Counted from the stretch's first letter, positions 15,692 through 25,022 are shown. The stretch: 64,000 bases of DNA from JAUWCL01 sp964599375 (GCA_964599375.1 CAZREW010000018.1:1-64000); one strand, 5' to 3'. Numbers and translations: made by a program. Notes: generated from the letters alone by a model not told the origin.

Positions 15692-17794
15692 ATGAGACAC
15701 GCGACCCTTGCCATATCGGCGTCGATGCTGCTGCTGGCAGCGGTCCTGCTGGCCGGCTGCGGCGGGCGGAGATCGGTATACGATTCCCTCTACGCAGAGA
15801 TGTCCGAGGACATCTCCGTCTGCGACCCGTCGGTGCTCTCCGGGCGAAGGATAGTAATCGATCCGGGGCACGGCGGGGAGTACGACGGCGCGCTCGGCGC
15901 CGACAGCCTAAGCGAGGCGGAGGTCAATCTCGGCGTCGCTCTCTACCTCTGGGGGCTCCTCAGGGAAGCGGGAGCCGAGGTCTACATGACGAGGTCCTCG
16001 GACAGGGACTTCCTGCCGGACAGCGTAGAGGTCTCGAAGACCGGCCTGGCCGACGCGCTCAGGGACGACCTCGCCGGAAGGGCCGGGAAGGCGAACATGT
16101 TCGAGCCCGAGGTCTTCATATCGATCCATCACAATTCCAATATCGCCCTTGACCGGGCACGTAACGGAGTGGAGGTCTACTACAGGGGATCGGATCCCGG
16201 TGCTTCCCTCGAACTCGCCACTGATATTCACACCCACCTCGCGAGAAACCTCGGTATATCTACGACCACGATCAAGCCGGGAAACTATTACGTGCTCCGG
16301 AACTCTGAAGCCGGCGCGGCGGTGCTGGGAGAGGCAAGCTACATATCGCACCCAGGCGTAGAGGAGAAGCTCAGACTGTCGGCGAAACAGAAGCTCGAGG
16401 CCGAAGCCTACTATCTCGGCCTGATCGAGTACTTCTCGAGGGGCGTCCCGGTTATCTCGATGAGGGAACCCGGTAACGATACGCTGACCGCTCCAGCCAG
16501 AATCGAGTTCAGCGTCACGCCGGGCGCGGGAATACCCATCGACCCTGCCTCGATCGAAGCGAGGATCGACGGGGTGAGGATCGCCTGCTTCCAGCCTGAA
16601 GGTGGCGGGGACGCGTTCTTCCTGATGCCCGCCTCGATGCCTAACGGCACCTTCGATGTCACCTTCTCCGCCACGAGCGAGAAGGGTGCGACAGCCACAT
16701 TCGGGCCGAAGGAGATGACCCTCGACCGGCCGGCGCGGTTTTTCCTGCCCATGCCTCCAATCTTCCTCACGAACGGATCGATGAGACTGAAGGTGCTTGT
16801 CCTGGACTCCGGCGGAAGGCCGGTCGCCGATGGGAAGGCGGTGACCCTGAGCGATCCGGACGGAAAGAACGGCAGCGTCTCTCAAACGAAGAATGGGAAA
16901 GCCCGGTTCATCCGCGAAAGCACCGCCGGGACCTTCAGAGTATCTTCAGGCCCTCTTGCCGATACCCTGACCTTCGACTACGACGGCCCGGAGTCCTCCG
17001 TGCTGACTATCGCGGTCGACAGCCTGACAGGGAACGCGATCCCCCGGGCGGTCCTCCGTTTCGCGGACGGGAGCACGGCCGAAGCCGATGAAAGAGGCTG
17101 CATAAGGTCATCGTCCGGCGGCGGCGACGTAGGGGTGATATACGCGGCTGGCTACCTGCCGGCCCCGCTCGAAAAGGCCGGAAAAAAGATATCGGGCGAC
17201 AGGTCCGCGGTACCCATCACCAGGATGGCCCCTCTCTTCGGGGGGATCCTGCATGGTAAAAGGATAGTGATCGATCCGGCCGGCGGCGGAACTGACGACG
17301 CCGGCAGGGGACCCGGCGCCATGCGGGGAGCCACCGTGAACCTCCGGCTGGCTTCGGCGCTGGAGAGGATGCTCACAGCCGCCGGCGCGTCTGTCCTTGT
17401 GACGCGAAGCGGCGAGGAGCAACTCTCCGACCAGCAGCGGATATTCAGCGCGAACAGGTTCGGAGCGGACCTGGCGATAGGACTGAGGTTCGGCGGCGCG
17501 GCAGGACCGGACCAGATGTGCGTGGTCTTGCACTATCCGGGCAGCTCGGCAGGGAAAGCGGCGGCTGACAGCCTCGCGGCCAGCCTCGCGGGGACGCCTC
17601 CCTGCGGCTCGTCCGGCGCGGAAGGATCATCAGATCTCTTCCTCCAGCAGACAAGCTGCCCGGCGGTCGTGATATCGGGAGGCTCCCTCTCGGACCCCGA
17701 TACAGAGACGATCCTGGGGTCGTCACGCTGGGTGAGGCTCGAGTCGCGGGCGATACTGCGGGGACTCCTGGGGAATTTCGGCGCGAAGGACTGA
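15692..17794 (+). CDS. Lipoprotein N-acetylmuramoyl-L-alanine amidase with a second, degenerate amidase domain
   Basis: A 700-residue protein with a lipoprotein signal peptide (LLAGC, Cys23). Residues about 50-250 form an Amidase_3 domain: IDPGHGG (zinc His60), SEAEVNL (Glu75) and ISIHHN (His146). It should cleave the amide bond between MurNAc and the stem peptide. Residues about 260-510 are beta-rich linker regions that look Ig-like. Residues about 515-695 repeat the amidase fold (GKRIVIDPAGGG, MRGATVNLRLASALERM, GADLAIGLRFGG) but the zinc His is Ala, the Glu is Arg and the SIHHN motif is lost, so this copy is probably inactive. SD GGGAGG precedes the ATG. It stands divergent to selA and upstream of the TonB-like gene. 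Confidence 0.85.
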   Translation: MRHATLAISASMLLLAAVLLAGCGGRRSVYDSLYAEMSEDISVCDPSVLSGRRIVIDPGHGGEYDGALGADSLSEAEVNLGVALYLWGLLREAGAEVYMTRSSDRDFLPDSVEVSKTGLADALRDDLAGRAGKANMFEPEVFISIHHNSNIALDRARNGVEVYYRGSDPGASLELATDIHTHLARNLGISTTTIKPGNYYVLRNSEAGAAVLGEASYISHPGVEEKLRLSAKQKLEAEAYYLGLIEYFSRGVPVISMREPGNDTLTAPARIEFSVTPGAGIPIDPASIEARIDGVRIACFQPEGGGDAFFLMPASMPNGTFDVTFSATSEKGATATFGPKEMTLDRPARFFLPMPPIFLTNGSMRLKVLVLDSGGRPVADGKAVTLSDPDGKNGSVSQTKNGKARFIRESTAGTFRVSSGPLADTLTFDYDGPESSVLTIAVDSLTGNAIPRAVLRFADGSTAEADERGCIRSSSGGGDVGVIYAAGYLPAPLEKAGKKISGDRSAVPITRMAPLFGGILHGKRIVIDPAGGGTDDAGRGPGAMRGATVNLRLASALERMLTAAGASVLVTRSGEEQLSDQQRIFSANRFGADLAIGLRFGGAAGPDQMCVVLHYPGSSAGKAAADSLAASLAGTPPCGSSGAEGSSDLFLQQTSCPAVVISGGSLSDPDTETILGSSRWVRLESRAILRGLLGNFGAKD

Positions 17795-17824
17795 TCTCCA
17801 GGGTCTCGCGCGCTTCCCCCATCC

Positions 17825-17853
17825 TTGACCTTTTTCCCTGCCAAAGCGATATT
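17825..17853 (+). promoter_or_regulatory. Predicted promoter of the TonB-like gene
   Basis: TTGACC (17825-17830), 17-base spacer, GATATT (17848-17853). The start would fall only about 7 bases before the ATG at 17867, so the message would have almost no leader, consistent with the lack of a good ribosome binding site. Confidence 0.4.
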
Positions 17854-17866
17854 TACGTAGAAAGCC

Positions 17867-18532
17867 ATGTCAGAAAAGATCAAGGAATACGACCGCCGGT
17901 GGAGAAAGAGGCTTATGTACCTCGTTCCCCTCTCGGTTATCCTGCTGATCGTCCTCGCTATAAGCCTCGAGAAGTCGAGGGTGGTCGACAGGATATTCAG
18001 CGTCGGGTACGAAGGGCCGATGAGGATCCTTCCCGAGATCACGATAATCGACGACTCGGGCGTCGAGGCCAATGTGTTCGAGAAGGAGAAGCATGACATG
18101 GTCGCCCGCGAGGTGGAGGTCTACAGCGAGGCGATCGAGGACGAGGACAAGGAGGCCGAGACATCGCTGGCGCCGAAGGAAGAGCCTCAGGAACCGATAT
18201 TAGACGAATTCGAGGGGCATGACGCGATCCGCACATACGAGTCGCACGCGCCTGTCGCTTACAGGGAGGACTACGTCATCACAAAGATGATAGAGCCGGT
18301 CTACCCGCCCGAGGCAATGCTCCGGGGGCACGAGGGGTATGTCCTCGTCGAAGTCTACGTCAACAGCAGGGGATTCGTCCAGGAGGCGTGGGTAAGGAAG
18401 GTCAAGGGTGACGAAAGCTTCGAGGCCGCTACGCTGGATGCCGTAAAGCAGTTCGAGTTCAGGCCTATAATGGACAGGGGAAAGCCGATATCGTTCTGGC
18501 TGAGTTTTCTTGTGAGGTTCGAGCTGAACTGA
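17867..18532 (+). CDS. TonB family protein (energy transducer)
   Basis: A 221-residue protein with a cytoplasmic basic start, one transmembrane helix (about residues 19-33, LVPLSVILLIVLAIS), an acidic periplasmic region (about 60-120) and a C-terminal TonB domain (about 140-221): MIEPVYPPEAMLRGHEGYV, VEVYVNSRGFVQEAWVRKV and FEAATLDAVKQFEFRP. TonB couples the proton motive force to outer-membrane transport with ExbB and ExbD, which are not here. The linker is acidic rather than proline-rich as in the Escherichia coli protein, so a different partner or a structural role is possible. It converges on the LivJ-like gene with only 5 bases between the stops. Confidence 0.85.
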   Translation: MSEKIKEYDRRWRKRLMYLVPLSVILLIVLAISLEKSRVVDRIFSVGYEGPMRILPEITIIDDSGVEANVFEKEKHDMVAREVEVYSEAIEDEDKEAETSLAPKEEPQEPILDEFEGHDAIRTYESHAPVAYREDYVITKMIEPVYPPEAMLRGHEGYVLVEVYVNSRGFVQEAWVRKVKGDESFEAATLDAVKQFEFRPIMDRGKPISFWLSFLVRFELN

Positions 18533-18537
18533 CCAGG

Positions 18538-20271
18538 TCAGCGTCCTCTGTCGGAAAGGGTCAAGTATTCCTCCACCCTCTCCCCCCTGACGATACTGAA
18601 GCTTATCCCGTTACCAGAGACCAGACTGATGAAGTTGTGCCGTTTCTCGCTGAGCATCCTCTCCATCTCGTCCCGCAGCTGGGAACCGGAAGCCGAAGCG
18701 GCAGCCATCACCTCCATCACCTTCCTCACGCCGTTGTATCCCCCCGTCACGAACCTGTTGACGTCGCCGCCTCCGTACCCGGTCAGGGCGGCCGCCGCGA
18801 GATATCTTTTATCGCTCGAATCCGATACGTCGTCGGAAGGGAAGACAGCGCCCTCCATGTCGCGGCCCACCATCCTGAGAAGTTTGCTCGAGTTCCACGA
18901 AGATGTGCCGAGAAGCTGGACGCCGAACTCATAGAAGGAGAGCTGGGGCAGGATCAGCACCAGGTCCTCTGTGTCAGCAGGGAGAAAAAGCGCCTCCGGT
19001 TCAGCGCTCCTGATCCGTTCGATGTCCAGGTTGAAATCGGTGCTGCCCAGCTCATAGAAGTCCACCATGCAGAGAGTCCCTCCAAGCCCCTCGACCTCCG
19101 TCCTGAGAAGCTCTGCCAGGGAACGCCATCTCGGCGAGTCCCCTGCCATGAACGCGATCCTCCGTATGCCCATCTCGAGGCAGGCTACCCTCGCTATCGC
19201 GGCGATCTCAGTCTCGTAGTCCTGCGAATCCTGGAATATATAGCTGCCGATCTCAGTGATCCCCTCCTCGGACGCCACGGGAGAATAGAGGACGGTCCCC
19301 GCGTTCTCGGCAGCCTGCGCGGCGGCGATCGTCGTCGAGCTGAGTACGCCTCCCACTATCGCGTCGACGTGCTGCTCCTCGATCAGCGCAAGAGCAGCCT
19401 TCATCGCGTCTAGAGCGTTCGACCTCGTGTCCGCCACGACCAGTTCGACTCCGGTGACACCGTATTCCCTCGCTTCCCTGATCGCCACGGTAGCGCCACG
19501 GAGAAATTCCCTGCCGAGAGGAGCGAACCTGCCGCTCAGCGGGCATAAAAGCCCGATCGAACCCGACGCCGTTCCCGCGCCCCTTTCCTCCCGCCTCACC
19601 GTGGCCGGTGCGACCATCCTTCCGGGAACGGGGGCAATCATCGCCTCCATCGTGTCGAGCGCGGCTATATGCGCGCGGATCTCCCTTACAGAAGCCGTAT
19701 CTCCCTCGGCCTCGGCTATCATCAGGGAGCCTTCGAAGACCAGTTCGATGCCGGGTGCCCCGGGATAGGCCCTCTGCAGGCCGGCGAGCTGGCTCGCCGA
19801 CAGGAGGGGCACGATCCCCGACAGGCCCGCCCTTGCCTGGGAGCTTACAGAGGGATCGAGCGCCATCGCCGTCATGAAACGGCCGGCGGCCTCCGGGAAC
19901 CTTCCCTTGTCCCTGTCGATGCCGGCGAGGATGACATTCACCTGCGAGGCCGTCGCGGCGCCGGCCTCGGGGGAGGCCAGAGGTGACAGGATCTGCGACG
20001 CCTCCTCGAGGAAACCGAGATCGAGGGCTGCCTTCCCCGTCTCGAACCTCACCTCTCCCGCCGCCTCCGAATCGGGATAAGCCTCGAGAAATCGCTTCCC
20101 GGCCTTGCGAACGGCGCGGTCGTCACCGCTCGATACATAAGAACGCAGCTGCGCTAGCTCTTCATCGTGTATCTGCCGTGGGGACACACCGGTCTCCAGG
20201 GGCACCTTCTTCCCGGTGCACGACGAGAGGGCTATGAGGATCATTAACGGTATGATTGCCTTTTTCATCAT
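18538..20271 (-). CDS. Lipoprotein with TPR-like repeats and a LivJ/LpoA-type periplasmic binding domain
   Basis: A 577-residue protein with a lipoprotein signal (MILIALSSCTG). Residues about 35-200 are helical with TPR-like spacing (FLEAYPDSEAAGEVRFETGK). Residues about 230-560 form a type I periplasmic-binding-protein fold: IGLLCPLSGRFAPLGREFLRG, VVADTRSNALDAMKAALALI and VDAIVGGVLSSTTIAAAQ are typical of branched-chain amino acid receptors. The TPR plus LivJ-like layout recalls LpoA, the outer-membrane activator of PBP1A, so a peptidoglycan role is as likely as ligand transport; no ABC permease genes are nearby. The ATG region overlaps the end of the upstream carbonic-anhydrase-like gene. 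Confidence 0.8.
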   Translation of the reverse strand: MMKKAIIPLMILIALSSCTGKKVPLETGVSPRQIHDEELAQLRSYVSSGDDRAVRKAGKRFLEAYPDSEAAGEVRFETGKAALDLGFLEEASQILSPLASPEAGAATASQVNVILAGIDRDKGRFPEAAGRFMTAMALDPSVSSQARAGLSGIVPLLSASQLAGLQRAYPGAPGIELVFEGSLMIAEAEGDTASVREIRAHIAALDTMEAMIAPVPGRMVAPATVRREERGAGTASGSIGLLCPLSGRFAPLGREFLRGATVAIREAREYGVTGVELVVADTRSNALDAMKAALALIEEQHVDAIVGGVLSSTTIAAAQAAENAGTVLYSPVASEEGITEIGSYIFQDSQDYETEIAAIARVACLEMGIRRIAFMAGDSPRWRSLAELLRTEVEGLGGTLCMVDFYELGSTDFNLDIERIRSAEPEALFLPADTEDLVLILPQLSFYEFGVQLLGTSSWNSSKLLRMVGRDMEGAVFPSDDVSDSSDKRYLAAAALTGYGGGDVNRFVTGGYNGVRKVMEVMAAASASGSQLRDEMERMLSEKRHNFISLVSGNGISFSIVRGERVEEYLTLSDRGR

Positions 20272-20807
20272 CGCTTTTCTCGCTGCGAGCCTGAGGGATC
20301 CCTGCCAAGATAGGACAGCGCCAGCTCGTGGTATTCCATCGCCTGCCCGGCCAGCTTCTCCATCACCGACTCGTCTACCTGCCTGCGCACCTTTCCGGGC
20401 AGGCCCGCCACAAGCGATCCGGGTGGTATCACTGTGCCCTCGAGAACTACGGATCCGGCGGCTATTATACTTCCTTTCCCTATCCTGGCACCATCAAGAA
20501 TCACCGCTCCCATCCCGATGAGCGCCCCGTACTCGACTGTGCATGAATGAAGGACAGCACCGTGCCCGACCGTCACCCTGTCGCCGACGACAAGTCCCGG
20601 GCCACCGGTGGTACAGTGACAGACGCAGGCGTCCTGGATATTCGAATATCTGCCTATGGTGATCGCTCCGCAGTCTCCCCTGACGGACGCTCCGTGCCAT
20701 ACGCTGGACCCGTCACCGATGGTCACGTCCCCGATGACGCTGGCCGCCGGAGAGATATAGACGTCCTTCCCCAGCACCGGGGACATCCCCTGGAATTTCT
20801 CTATCAA
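20268..20807 (-). CDS. Gamma-carbonic-anhydrase family protein (left-handed beta helix)
   Basis: A 179-residue hexapeptide-repeat protein. Repeats such as VTIGDGSSVWHGASVRGDCG and ITIGRYSNIQDACVCHCTTG build the beta helix; VTVGHGAVLHSCTVEYGALIGMGAVILDG is the family core, with the metal His residues (the His of VCHC, and VGHGAVLHS). Family members bind zinc or iron and some hydrate CO2; many, like YrdA, have no shown activity. It sits between a DUF151 gene upstream (12-base gap) and the LivJ-like lipoprotein downstream (overlapping ends). Confidence 0.9.
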   Translation of the reverse strand: MIEKFQGMSPVLGKDVYISPAASVIGDVTIGDGSSVWHGASVRGDCGAITIGRYSNIQDACVCHCTTGGPGLVVGDRVTVGHGAVLHSCTVEYGALIGMGAVILDGARIGKGSIIAAGSVVLEGTVIPPGSLVAGLPGKVRRQVDESVMEKLAGQAMEYHELALSYLGRDPSGSQREKR

Positions 20808-20819
20808 GACTCCAGCCTT

Positions 20820-21293
20820 TCAGGGCTCGCCGAGCTCCCCCGGATCTATCTCCTCGAGGCCGTCATCTGCGCCACCGTCCTCGACCCTGCCTATCCGGAG
20901 GTTTCTCTTATACTTCTCGAACAGCTCTTCATCTACGCGTATCAGGGCTTCCGCCCTCAGGGCCAGCGCTATCGCATCGCTGGGGCGCGCATCGATATAA
21001 AAAAGCTCCTCGCCGCGGCCCAGGACGATCCTCGCGAAATAAGTGTCCTCGTGGATGCCTGTTATCTCAATCTCCCTGATCTCGCCGCCGAGCTCATCGA
21101 CTACGAGCCTCAGCAGGTCGTGCGTCATCGGCCGCTCAAAGGTCTTCCCTGCAAGGACGGTATATATGGCGGCAGCCTCGGCCGCTCCGATCCATATCGG
21201 CAACACTTCCTCGCCCTCTTCGGACCTTATCAGGACCACCGGGAACTCCCTCTCGCGGTCGAGGGCGATCCCACTCACATAGACCTCTTTCAT
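20820..21293 (-). CDS. Bifunctional nuclease family protein (DUF151)
   Basis: About 157 residues. The DUF151 core is evident: VVLIRSEEGEEVLPIWIGAAEA, RPMTHDLLRLVVDELGGEI and IDARPSDAIALALRAEALIRVDEELFE. Family members have DNase and RNase activity in plants and Bacteroides-like bacteria, but the cellular role is unclear. The start is the ATG at 21293 (MKEVYVSGIALDRERE); an upstream extension has no support. The C-terminus is acidic. It follows the parvulin gene with a 10-base gap. Confidence 0.88.
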   Translation of the reverse strand: MKEVYVSGIALDREREFPVVLIRSEEGEEVLPIWIGAAEAAAIYTVLAGKTFERPMTHDLLRLVVDELGGEIREIEITGIHEDTYFARIVLGRGEELFYIDARPSDAIALALRAEALIRVDEELFEKYKRNLRIGRVEDGGADDGLEEIDPGELGEP

Positions 21294-21303
21294 GCTCACG
21301 CCG

Positions 21304-22515
21304 TCAGTCCTCACCACCCTTGTCTTCCTCCATTTTTTCCTTCATGTGATCGACAGATTCAAATTTCGGATGCGGCTTGTTGAGGTTCTCGATCATCCAT
21401 CTGGCCGAGCCGGCCACTTCAGAGTCGGGATACTTCTTCAGGAGCTCGTCGAACGTCCTTCTCGCCTCGACCAGGTCCATGACTTCCTCGGCATATACGA
21501 ACCCGATCATGAAAAGCGCCTGGGGAGCGTACTTATCATCGGGGTACTTGTTTACGATATTCCTGTAATACTGGATCCTCGTGTAGTCGTCGCTCTCCTC
21601 CTGGGCCATTTCCCAGAGCTCTTCAGGCGTCCTCGTGGTCCTGATGATGTCCTCCCGGACGAAGTTCACCGGTTTATACTCCTCCCTCAGCCTGGAGATC
21701 TTATCATTCAGCTCTGCCTTGGCCTTTTCACCGCGGAGTTTTTCGAGGATCTGCTTCCTGACCTCGGAGAGCGGCTTGAGGTTCTCGGGTTTCTTGTCAG
21801 TGATCTTGACTATAGAATAACCCTTTTCGGTCACTATGATATCGCTGATATCACCTATCTCGAGATCCTTCACCTGGTTCGAGAACTCCTGCGATTCCCC
21901 GTAGAACTTGATGTATCCGCCCGGATTGAAGTATCCGAGCTCGCCGTTCTGAGGGGCGGTCGTATTGTCCTCGCTCTCGAACTTGGCTATCCTGTTGAAC
22001 TTCTCGCCGTTGTCGAGACGCTTTCTCCATTCCACGGCCTTCAGGCTGTCCCTCGTAAAGGCGTGCTGCGCCTTCATGATCGACCTGTTCATGAACTCTT
22101 CCCAGTGATCATTATAATATTTCTCGATCTCATCGTCGGTCACATCGACCTTCTGCCTGATCTGTTTGTCGTAGTACGCGGTGATGAGTATGTTCTTTTC
22201 CGCCTGCCTGATCTGCTTCTTTACGTCGTCGTCATATTTCAGATCGGTCTTCTCGGCCGCAAGGTACAGGAGCTCCTCGTCTATCAGGGCATCGACGAAT
22301 TTCGCTCGTCCGCTCTTCCCCTTGTACTGCGCCTTCATCTGCGGGGACATCGTCTCGAACTTGTCGTCTATCTCCCTTTTAGTGATCTTTGTGCTGCCCA
22401 CGCGGGCGTCCAGGCCGTTGTTCACCTCTAATTTATCCTTCTTCTCGGAGCATGACACAGCGACCACGGCTGTAAGGACCGCGATCGTCATGAGTGCGAT
22501 GGTCCTCTTCAACAT
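21304..22515 (-). CDS. Parvulin-type peptidyl-prolyl isomerase lipoprotein (SurA/PpiC-like)
   Basis: A 403-residue protein with a lipoprotein signal (VVAVSCSEK). Residues about 30-160 form a SurA-N-like helical chaperone region. Residues about 160-260 are a parvulin domain: AEWRKRLDNGEKFNRIAKFES-type sequence, GELGYFNPGG and FSNQVKDLEIGDIS, VTEKGYSIVKITDK. The last 100 residues contain tetratricopeptide-like repeats (NIVNKYPDDKYAPQALFMIG and LLKKYPDSEVAGSARWMIEN). It probably helps fold secreted or outer-membrane proteins. The ATG at 22515 has AAAGGAGG upstream. Confidence 0.85.
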   Translation of the reverse strand: MLKRTIALMTIAVLTAVVAVSCSEKKDKLEVNNGLDARVGSTKITKREIDDKFETMSPQMKAQYKGKSGRAKFVDALIDEELLYLAAEKTDLKYDDDVKKQIRQAEKNILITAYYDKQIRQKVDVTDDEIEKYYNDHWEEFMNRSIMKAQHAFTRDSLKAVEWRKRLDNGEKFNRIAKFESEDNTTAPQNGELGYFNPGGYIKFYGESQEFSNQVKDLEIGDISDIIVTEKGYSIVKITDKKPENLKPLSEVRKQILEKLRGEKAKAELNDKISRLREEYKPVNFVREDIIRTTRTPEELWEMAQEESDDYTRIQYYRNIVNKYPDDKYAPQALFMIGFVYAEEVMDLVEARRTFDELLKKYPDSEVAGSARWMIENLNKPHPKFESVDHMKEKMEEDKGGED

Positions 22516-22540
22516 CGGTTCCTCCTTTGATCTTCCTGTA

Positions 22541-23611
22541 CTAAAGGTGTTCATCCTCTTTATTTTTCTCCAGCCTTTCAAGTATCTCGCGGACCCTCTG
22601 GCTCTCGCCTCTCCTGCTTACGAGGACTCGTCCGCCGCTGACCGCGACGATGATGTCATCTACGCCTATCATCGCGGTCAGGCCACCGGGGTTGTAGATT
22701 ATGTTTCTGCTCGAATCGATCAGTTCCGTGCCGCCCGCCGCGGCGTTTCCGGCGGCGTCATTCGGCAGGATATCGCCGAGAGCGTCCCATGAGCCGACAT
22801 CGCTCCATCCGAACGAGACCGGCACGACGACTACGTTTCCGGCTTTTTCGAGTATTCCGAAATCGACCGATATCGAGGGCATCGATCCGTATATCGATTC
22901 CGCCGCTATTTCGAGGCGGCCCTCACCGGCGGCGATCTCCAGCTCGCGAAGTGGATCCCTGCCTTCCGGCAGCTGCTCATTCCAGGCCGTGATGAATACA
23001 GACGGCCTCCATACGAAGATCCCGCTGTTCCAGTAGTGATTCCCGCTCTCGACATAGCTGCTGGCGGTCTCGCGGTCGGGCTTTTCATGGAACCTCTCCA
23101 CGGGAAGAGGGACCGACGAAGCCGCGGCCCCCGGTGGACTGGATGTCTCTATATATCCGTAGCCGGTCTCGGGACCGGACGGCTCGATCCCGAATGTCAC
23201 CAGGACGTCCCCGCTGATCGCCGCGTCCGCGGCAGTCATGACAGCTTCGCGGAAACCATCATCGTCCTGTATGAGATGATCTGAGGGACAGCAGAGAACG
23301 GGGTCGTCGGAACCTCTGGCGCGTATCATAACGGCGGCGGCTGCCAGGGAAGGAGCCGTATTCCGGGATACCGGCTCGGCGAAAAGATTCTCATCGTGAA
23401 GCCCTGGCAGTTCCCGCCTGACAGCTTCGGCCTGATCAGCGGCCGTCAGCACGAGTATCCGGTCGGCGGGCAGGAAAGACCGCAATCGCTCCCATGTAAG
23501 GGAAAGCATGCTGCCCTTTCCGGTGATATCGAGGAACTGTTTCGGATTTCCGGCTGTGCTCGCCGGCCAGAACCTCTTTCCTTTTCCTCCTGCGAGAATC
23601 GCTGCGTACAA
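22541..23611 (-). CDS. manC: Mannose-1-phosphate guanylyltransferase
   Basis: About 356 residues. The nucleotidyltransferase signature AAILAGGKGKRFWPAS is at the very N-terminus, followed by NPKQFLDITGKGSML; VLCCPSDHLIQDDDGFREAV and VERFHEKPDRETASSYV are family motifs. The enzyme makes GDP-mannose from mannose 1-phosphate and GTP. I chose a TTG at 23611 (M-YAAILAGG), preceded by AGGGGG 6 bases upstream; the GTG at 23629 has no good binding site. It follows the phosphomannomutase gene, so the pair makes GDP-mannose for glycans. It lacks the C-terminal isomerase domain of larger ManC proteins. Confidence 0.9.
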   Translation of the reverse strand: MYAAILAGGKGKRFWPASTAGNPKQFLDITGKGSMLSLTWERLRSFLPADRILVLTAADQAEAVRRELPGLHDENLFAEPVSRNTAPSLAAAAVMIRARGSDDPVLCCPSDHLIQDDDGFREAVMTAADAAISGDVLVTFGIEPSGPETGYGYIETSSPPGAAASSVPLPVERFHEKPDRETASSYVESGNHYWNSGIFVWRPSVFITAWNEQLPEGRDPLRELEIAAGEGRLEIAAESIYGSMPSISVDFGILEKAGNVVVVPVSFGWSDVGSWDALGDILPNDAAGNAAAGGTELIDSSRNIIYNPGGLTAMIGVDDIIVAVSGGRVLVSRRGESQRVREILERLEKNKEDEHL

Positions 23612-23648
23612 GGGCCACCCCCTGGTCACCGCCAGGCCGCCGGGCGCA

Positions 23649-25022
23649 TCAGTCGGAGTAAAGTGCGGAAATGTCTATATCCTCGGCCAGCACGTCGGCG
23701 AAAACCTTTCGTATCTCATCGAGGGACTTTTTGTCATCAGCCTCGAACCTAAGGACAAGCACGGGCTGTGTATTCGATGCCCTGAGCAGTCCCCATCCAC
23801 TGTCGAAATCGACCCTGGCTCCGTCGACATCGTTCACCCTGTTCGTCTTCCTGAAATGCTCGACCACCCGCTTGACCACTTCGAATTTCTTCTCGTCCGG
23901 ACATGCGACCCTTATCTCGGGCGTGCTTACGTACTTCGGGTAGTCGGCAAGCATCTCGCCGAGGCTCTTTTCGCTCTTCGATACTATCTCGAGAAGCCTG
24001 CAGGCGGCGTATATCGCGTCGTCGAAACCGAAATAACGGTCGGCGAAGAACTGATGCCCGCTCATCTCGCCCGCGAGAGGAGCGTTCTCATCGCGCATCT
24101 TCTTCTTGATCAGGGAGTGTCCCGTCTTCCACATTATCGGCCTGCCGCCGAGTCTCTCGATCTCCTCGGCAAGAGCTTTCGAGCACTTCACCTCGAAGAT
24201 GACGGCTGCGCCCGGATTCTTCGGGAGTACATCCCTCGCATACAGCGCGAGAAGCGTATCTCCATAGATGATCTCGCCCTTCTCGTCGATGACGCCGATC
24301 CTGTCGGAGTCTCCATCGAACCCTATCCCGATCTCAAGGCCTCTTTCCAGGACGGTCTTCCTGAGGTCGGCGAGGTTCTTGGCGACGGTCGGGTCGGGAT
24401 GATGGTTGGGGAAATTCCCGTCTGGTTCCATGTAGAGAAGTACCGGATCGCATCCGAGCTTTCTGAAGATCTCGGGAGCGGCCAGACCGGCAGTGGCGTT
24501 TCCGCCGTCAGCGGCGAAACGTACGGGCCTGTCGAGATGGATGTTTTCAGCCAGATAGTCTATGTACTCGGAGGTTGCGTCCCTGGAGGTCACCGAGCCC
24601 TTCCTGCCCGCGGGAGAGACGCTGCCGAGCAGTGTGTGGAGCTCCGTTATATCCGCTCCGTATATCGTCCCTTCTCCGCGAAGGACCTTGAATCCGTTGA
24701 ACTCCGCCGGATTATGGCTCGCCGTGATCATCATCCCGCCTTTGATCCCCCATCTCTTCGCGGCGAAATAGAAGACCGGCGTAGGGACGACACCGATGTC
24801 GATCACGTCTATCCCGCCATCGGTCAGCCCTTCGGTGAGAGCGGCAAAGTATGCGCCTCCGCTCAGCCTGACATCCCTGCCGACCACGGCGCGTTTTATC
24901 CCTTCACGCGCGAAAGTGGAGGCGACGGCCAGACCCAGGCCCTGCACCCCTTCCGGGATGATGTCCTTGTCCACTAGCCCGCGGATATCATATTCCCTGA
25001 ATATCTTTCCCGGCAGTCTGAT
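23649..25022 (-). CDS. manB: Phosphomannomutase / phosphoglucomutase, apparent AUC start
   Basis: About 457 residues. Family motifs: KIFREYDIRG at residues 6-15, TASHNPAEFNGFKV (catalytic Ser), GIGFDGDSDRIGVID (metal loop), GEMSGHQFF (sugar loop) and RASNTQPVLVLRFEA (phosphate loop). It interconverts mannose 6-phosphate and mannose 1-phosphate. No ATG, GTG or TTG lies upstream of KIFREYDIRG. The first canonical in-frame start is a GTG at 24974, which would remove this conserved strand. The codon at 25020-25022 is ATC, 7 bases after AAAGGGAG and giving (M)RLPGKIFREYDIRG, so AUC initiation or a base error is likely. Confidence 0.85.
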   Translation of the reverse strand: MRLPGKIFREYDIRGLVDKDIIPEGVQGLGLAVASTFAREGIKRAVVGRDVRLSGGAYFAALTEGLTDGGIDVIDIGVVPTPVFYFAAKRWGIKGGMMITASHNPAEFNGFKVLRGEGTIYGADITELHTLLGSVSPAGRKGSVTSRDATSEYIDYLAENIHLDRPVRFAADGGNATAGLAAPEIFRKLGCDPVLLYMEPDGNFPNHHPDPTVAKNLADLRKTVLERGLEIGIGFDGDSDRIGVIDEKGEIIYGDTLLALYARDVLPKNPGAAVIFEVKCSKALAEEIERLGGRPIMWKTGHSLIKKKMRDENAPLAGEMSGHQFFADRYFGFDDAIYAACRLLEIVSKSEKSLGEMLADYPKYVSTPEIRVACPDEKKFEVVKRVVEHFRKTNRVNDVDGARVDFDSGWGLLRASNTQPVLVLRFEADDKKSLDEIRKVFADVLAEDIDISALYSD

